NCBI GenBank assembly: GCA_022842165.1
Contig: JALHQC010000020.1
Span: forward strand, 1-64,000
DNA length: 64,000 nt
Direction of reading: 5' to 3'
Origin: a bacterium
Lineage (GTDB): Bacteria > Pseudomonadota > Alphaproteobacteria > Rhizobiales > Aestuariivirgaceae
Position numbers and translations under genes: made by a program. The notes beneath the pieces are model-generated. The model had not been told where the DNA came from. It made no database searches and saw only the letters and a list, made by a program, of their open reading frames with translations. Each line of letters starts with the position of its first letter. The stretch's first letter is position 1. Of the stretch, positions 61,329-64,000 are shown in pieces.

Positions 61329-62120
61329 ATGTCGAAACTGATGTGGATTGCCGGGATATTGCTGATCGCAATCGGCGTGGCGCTTGGTCTGATGGTATTC
61401 GTGTCACCGGCCTCGATTGTCGGCTGGGGACTGACGCCCGAAGTCGCGGCGATCCTTCTAGTCGGCGGCTTCCTCAGCCTGGGGCTGGGCGGCGTCATCA
61501 ATGCCGTCGAGAACCGGCCAGGACCCGTTGTGGAGGCCTACGCGCGCCGTGCCGAGGCACCCGCCACTCCCATTCCTGAATTTGGCCGCCGCATGAACGA
61601 GGTGACAGCGCCGCCGTCTGTTCCGCCAGCCGCAAAGGCGGCGGCAACGGCAGCGCCGGCCTCGGCCTCGATCGCCGGCGACCTCCCGGAAGTCTCCGCA
61701 CCGGTGAAGGAAACCATCCAGGCGCTCGAACAGGCGCGCCAGAAGATCGAGCAAGCCTTCGATCCCAAACCCTCCGAAGTGCTGGCAACCGAGATCAGGG
61801 CCGTTGTGGCAACCGCGCCCGAACCCGTCATCGAGTCGCTGGCATCGGATCAGCCGGTTTCCGCCGCCAGGCCGCCGGACGAGCCGGAAGAACCTGCAGG
61901 CGAGGCCGACGCCGAGCCCGAGGCAGAAGCGGGCGGCGAGGACGAGATCATCGAGGACGGCCAGCTCTATGTGGTCGAAGAGCGTTTCATCCGTGCAAGA
62001 CCTGCGCGCATCCTGTCCGATGGCACGGTCGAGGCCGAAACCGACGAAGGCTGGATGCGCTTCGAGAACCTCGAGCATCTCGACGAATATCTGGATTCGA
62101 TGGCTCCGGCGCGCGGCTGA
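61329..62120 (+). CDS. Membrane-anchored protein of unknown function with acidic linker
   Basis: A 263-residue protein. Two helices at the N-terminus (about 6-27 and 37-58; WIAGILLIAIGVALGLMVFV) are followed by a long Pro/Ala/Glu-rich, probably disordered region (about 65-210) and a C-terminal segment of about 50 residues with a clear beta pattern (GQLYVVEERFIRARPARILS, GTVEAETDEGWMRFENLEHL). This tail looks folded and conserved, perhaps a small SH3-like domain. ATG 61329 is preferred to GTG 61326. I recognise no family. A strong terminator follows. Confidence 0.75.
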   Translation: MSKLMWIAGILLIAIGVALGLMVFVSPASIVGWGLTPEVAAILLVGGFLSLGLGGVINAVENRPGPVVEAYARRAEAPATPIPEFGRRMNEVTAPPSVPPAAKAAATAAPASASIAGDLPEVSAPVKETIQALEQARQKIEQAFDPKPSEVLATEIRAVVATAPEPVIESLASDQPVSAARPPDEPEEPAGEADAEPEAEAGGEDEIIEDGQLYVVEERFIRARPARILSDGTVEAETDEGWMRFENLEHLDEYLDSMAPARG

Positions 62121-62142
62121 TATCCTCTGCCGCAGTCTCTGC

Positions 62143-62170
62143 AATGGCCGGGCACAACCCGGCCATTTTC
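62143..62170. terminator. Strong intrinsic terminator, usable in both directions
   Basis: AATGGCCGGG (62143-62152) and CCCGGCCATT (62158-62167) form a perfect 10-bp stem with a five-base loop and a following TTT. It sits between the converging unknown membrane protein and GST genes. Confidence 0.85.
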
Positions 62171-62173
62171 ATG

Positions 62174-62800
62174 TCAGGCGCGGGCGCGCGGCATCAGGTC
62201 ATAGGGGTGTTTCCACCCCGGCAGCGAGCGGATGCGGTCGAGCCATTTGAGAACATTGACATAGGGGTCGAGCGGAACGGTCAGCTCCTCGCCATAGAAC
62301 ATGTAGCCCGCCATCGACAGGTCGGCGATGGTGGCGCGCTTGCCGATCATGAAGGGCGTGTTCGCCAGATGCGCGTCGGCGATCTTCAGCGCGTTGATGG
62401 CGCGCGTGCGCAAAAACTCGGTAACCGGCGTCTCGCCCGTATTCGCAAACTGGATGAGGAAGCGCAGCGTCGCGAGGTTCGCGGTGAACTTGTGATTGTC
62501 GAACAGGATCCAGCGCCAGATCTCGCGCCGCTCGTCATCGCTTTTTGCCCCGAACTTGCGTGTCACCTCGGCCAGATAGTCGAGAATGACGCCGGACTGC
62601 GTGAGCTTCAGGGCCCCATGGTGCAGAACCGGCGCTTCGCCCATCTCGTTCACTGCGGTACGAAAGTCGGGCGAGCGTGTTTCGCCATTGAAGAAGTCGA
62701 CCTTGACCGGCTCCCACTCCAGCCTGCACAGTTCGAGCATCAGCGCCGCCTTGTAGGCATTCCCTGATTCACCGAAGCAATAGAGTTTGAAGTCCTTCAT
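62174..62800 (-). CDS. Glutathione S-transferase family protein
   Basis: A 208-residue GST. The thioredoxin-like N-terminal domain (1-80) runs KDFKLYCFGESGNAYKAALM with EAPVLHHGALKLTQSGVILD as the glutathione-binding edge; the helical domain follows, with the N-capping ATIADLSMAGYMF motif near 160. Ser12 or Asn14 in GESGNAY is the probable thiol-activating residue. Start at 62800 by family; the upstream frame to 62926 is not GST-like. Role in detoxification or a specific isomerisation is not clear. Singleton. Confidence 0.9.
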   Translation of the reverse strand: MKDFKLYCFGESGNAYKAALMLELCRLEWEPVKVDFFNGETRSPDFRTAVNEMGEAPVLHHGALKLTQSGVILDYLAEVTRKFGAKSDDERREIWRWILFDNHKFTANLATLRFLIQFANTGETPVTEFLRTRAINALKIADAHLANTPFMIGKRATIADLSMAGYMFYGEELTVPLDPYVNVLKWLDRIRSLPGWKHPYDLMPRARA

Positions 62801-62947
62801 CACCAAGCCATCCCCCGAGACATTCGGCGCATCTGCACGTGAACCCGGATTGAACATGGGCGGGCCCCGCCCGTCCACGGCAAGCCGCAGCACTGGCACA
62901 TGACCTGATTCAGAGCCGGCGGACAAGCCGAATTGCGGGGGCGGGCG

Positions 62948-63955
62948 CTATCTCACATCGAGAACGCTGGTGCGAGCCTTGCGCACCACTTCGGTGGCCG
63001 TCGAGCCGCGAACCACGCGCTGCAGCCGCGAGCGGCCTTCGTCGGTGACCACGATGATGCGGTAGAGCGAGCCGGATTCGACGATCTCTTCCGCCGCATT
63101 GCCGACCGCCACGCGGGTTTCCGCAACCTGGATCTTCATGGCCTTGAGCAGGGCCTTGGCATTGGCAACGTTTTCTTCAGCGGCGGCCTTGCCGGCCTTG
63201 CTGTCGGCTACCGAGAACAGCGTGATGGGCTCTCCCGTCACATGCGCCAGCACGGCGGAGCGGCGCACCGCCTGCATCGAGCGTGACGAACCATCGGTGC
63301 AGATGAAGAAGCCCGTCTTGTCGAGGCTCTGGCGCGCCACCAGGACCGAGCAGGGCGCCATGGTGGTCACGGTCTGGACGACGCCGGAATCGAAGAAGGC
63401 CATCAGTTCGCCCCGCCAGCGCGACGGCTCGCCCATGATGATGAGGTTGTAGGGCCCGAGTTCATACTGGTCGAGAATGCCATGCGCCACATCGGGCGCG
63501 GTCTTGAGCTTCAGGACAACGCTGCGCCCTTCCGGGCTGTTGTATTCGATCTTGTTGTCGCCCGCCGGATCGCCCCAGGCATCGCGATGCTGCGTTTCCG
63601 TCTTCCAGTCGGTAACGTCGATGCCTTCCTCCTTGAGGATTTCGAGCGCCCGCTTCAGGTGGCTGACGCCGGGAATTTCAAAACCGGCCTCCAGCATGTT
63701 CTGGCGCGCCAGCCGCACCTGCAACCCGCCCGAATGCAGGCCCTGGTCGATCGGGCGCACGAACAGCACGATCAAGTCGCAGTTGTTCTGGATGCAGAAG
63801 CGCGCGGCAAAGCGCACGGTGACGAAGGCCTCGTCGGTGCCGTCGATGCAGGCGAGGATGCGGAACCGGTTGCGCCGCTGCGCACGGAGGTTCTGCAGCG
63901 TCTTCTGGACCGCCGCTTCCTGCCGGTCTGAAAGTATCGAGCGCGTGAATGCCAT
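62948..63955 (-). CDS. Universal stress protein, tandem-domain type
   Basis: A 335-residue cytoplasmic protein with two Usp-like halves. The first starts at FRILACIDGTDEAFVTVRFA (about 32); its end has YNLIIMGEPSRWRGELMAFF and TMAPCSVLVARQS. The second starts at GFFICTDGSSRSMQAVRRSA (about 215) and ends RIIVVTDEGRSRLQRVVRGS ... ARTSVLDVR. The glycine-rich ATP-binding loop is seen in part (GxxG-x-S variants). It is probably induced under stress. Singleton at the right edge. Confidence 0.88.
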   Translation of the reverse strand: MAFTRSILSDRQEAAVQKTLQNLRAQRRNRFRILACIDGTDEAFVTVRFAARFCIQNNCDLIVLFVRPIDQGLHSGGLQVRLARQNMLEAGFEIPGVSHLKRALEILKEEGIDVTDWKTETQHRDAWGDPAGDNKIEYNSPEGRSVVLKLKTAPDVAHGILDQYELGPYNLIIMGEPSRWRGELMAFFDSGVVQTVTTMAPCSVLVARQSLDKTGFFICTDGSSRSMQAVRRSAVLAHVTGEPITLFSVADSKAGKAAAEENVANAKALLKAMKIQVAETRVAVGNAAEEIVESGSLYRIIVVTDEGRSRLQRVVRGSTATEVVRKARTSVLDVR

Positions 63956-64000
63956 TGCGCCGCGAGCTTAAGGCCGCAGGAAAGGCCAGTACAGCACCGA

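Overview
This is a GC-rich, densely coding stretch of an alphaproteobacterial chromosome, most likely Hyphomicrobiales (Rhizobiales). The call rests on the many MalE/MalF/MalG-type sugar or polyol ABC transporters with UgpC/MsmX-type ATPases, the SorC and LysR regulators, DUF1289 and TIGR02281-type small proteins, and mosaic palindromic repeats of the kind common in rhizobia. No tRNA, rRNA, CRISPR array, transposase or phage gene was seen.

Layout. (1) 1-9517: a leftward operon (aldolase, 2-hydroxyacid dehydrogenase, binding protein, two permeases, ATPase, ApnL-like lactonase, DUF1537 kinase cut by the left edge) and a divergent ApnO-like oxidoisomerase. Together they look like an uptake and breakdown module for D-apionate or a related branched sugar acid. 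(2) 9599-15212: TerC-family membrane protein, SIS-domain isomerase/deglycase, PuuE-like deacetylase, HisD-like dehydrogenase and acetolactate-synthase-like ThDP enzyme, mostly with touching or overlapping ends; substrate unknown. (3) 15254-21979: SorC regulator facing an ABC operon without an ATPase, ending in an unknown protein and a zinc alcohol dehydrogenase. (4) 22129-27715: leftward operon of a COG4091-type oxidoreductase, E1 alpha, E1 beta, E2 and a PfkB kinase; an orphan ABC ATPase (28023) is divergent and could serve region 3. (5) 29073-29760: a small AT-richer patch with a DUF4926 protein. (6) 29774-38781: GMC oxidoreductase, CoA-transferase, enoyl-CoA hydratase, then a complete ABC transporter whose two permeases both carry extra membrane helices. 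(7) 38854-40786: a TadG-like von Willebrand protein and a tiny acidic exported protein. (8) 40931-46635: LysR regulator, N-carbamoylsarcosine amidase and both subunits of an ATP-dependent N-methylhydantoinase, that is, creatinine-type nitrogen scavenging. (9) 46731-64000: FdhF/YdeP-like molybdoenzyme, flavin amine oxidase, then mainly housekeeping or singleton genes: DusA, an outer-membrane barrel, DUF1289, an aspartic protease, CobS/CobT, a GGDEF-EAL protein, a histidine kinase, a uracil-DNA-glycosylase-like protein, Mrp, a GST and a universal stress protein.

The theme is scavenging of plant- or soil-derived small molecules: three ABC importers, each next to its own oxidoreductases, kinases or aldolase. 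Substrate assignments come from family recognition by eye and gene context; none was tested by database search.
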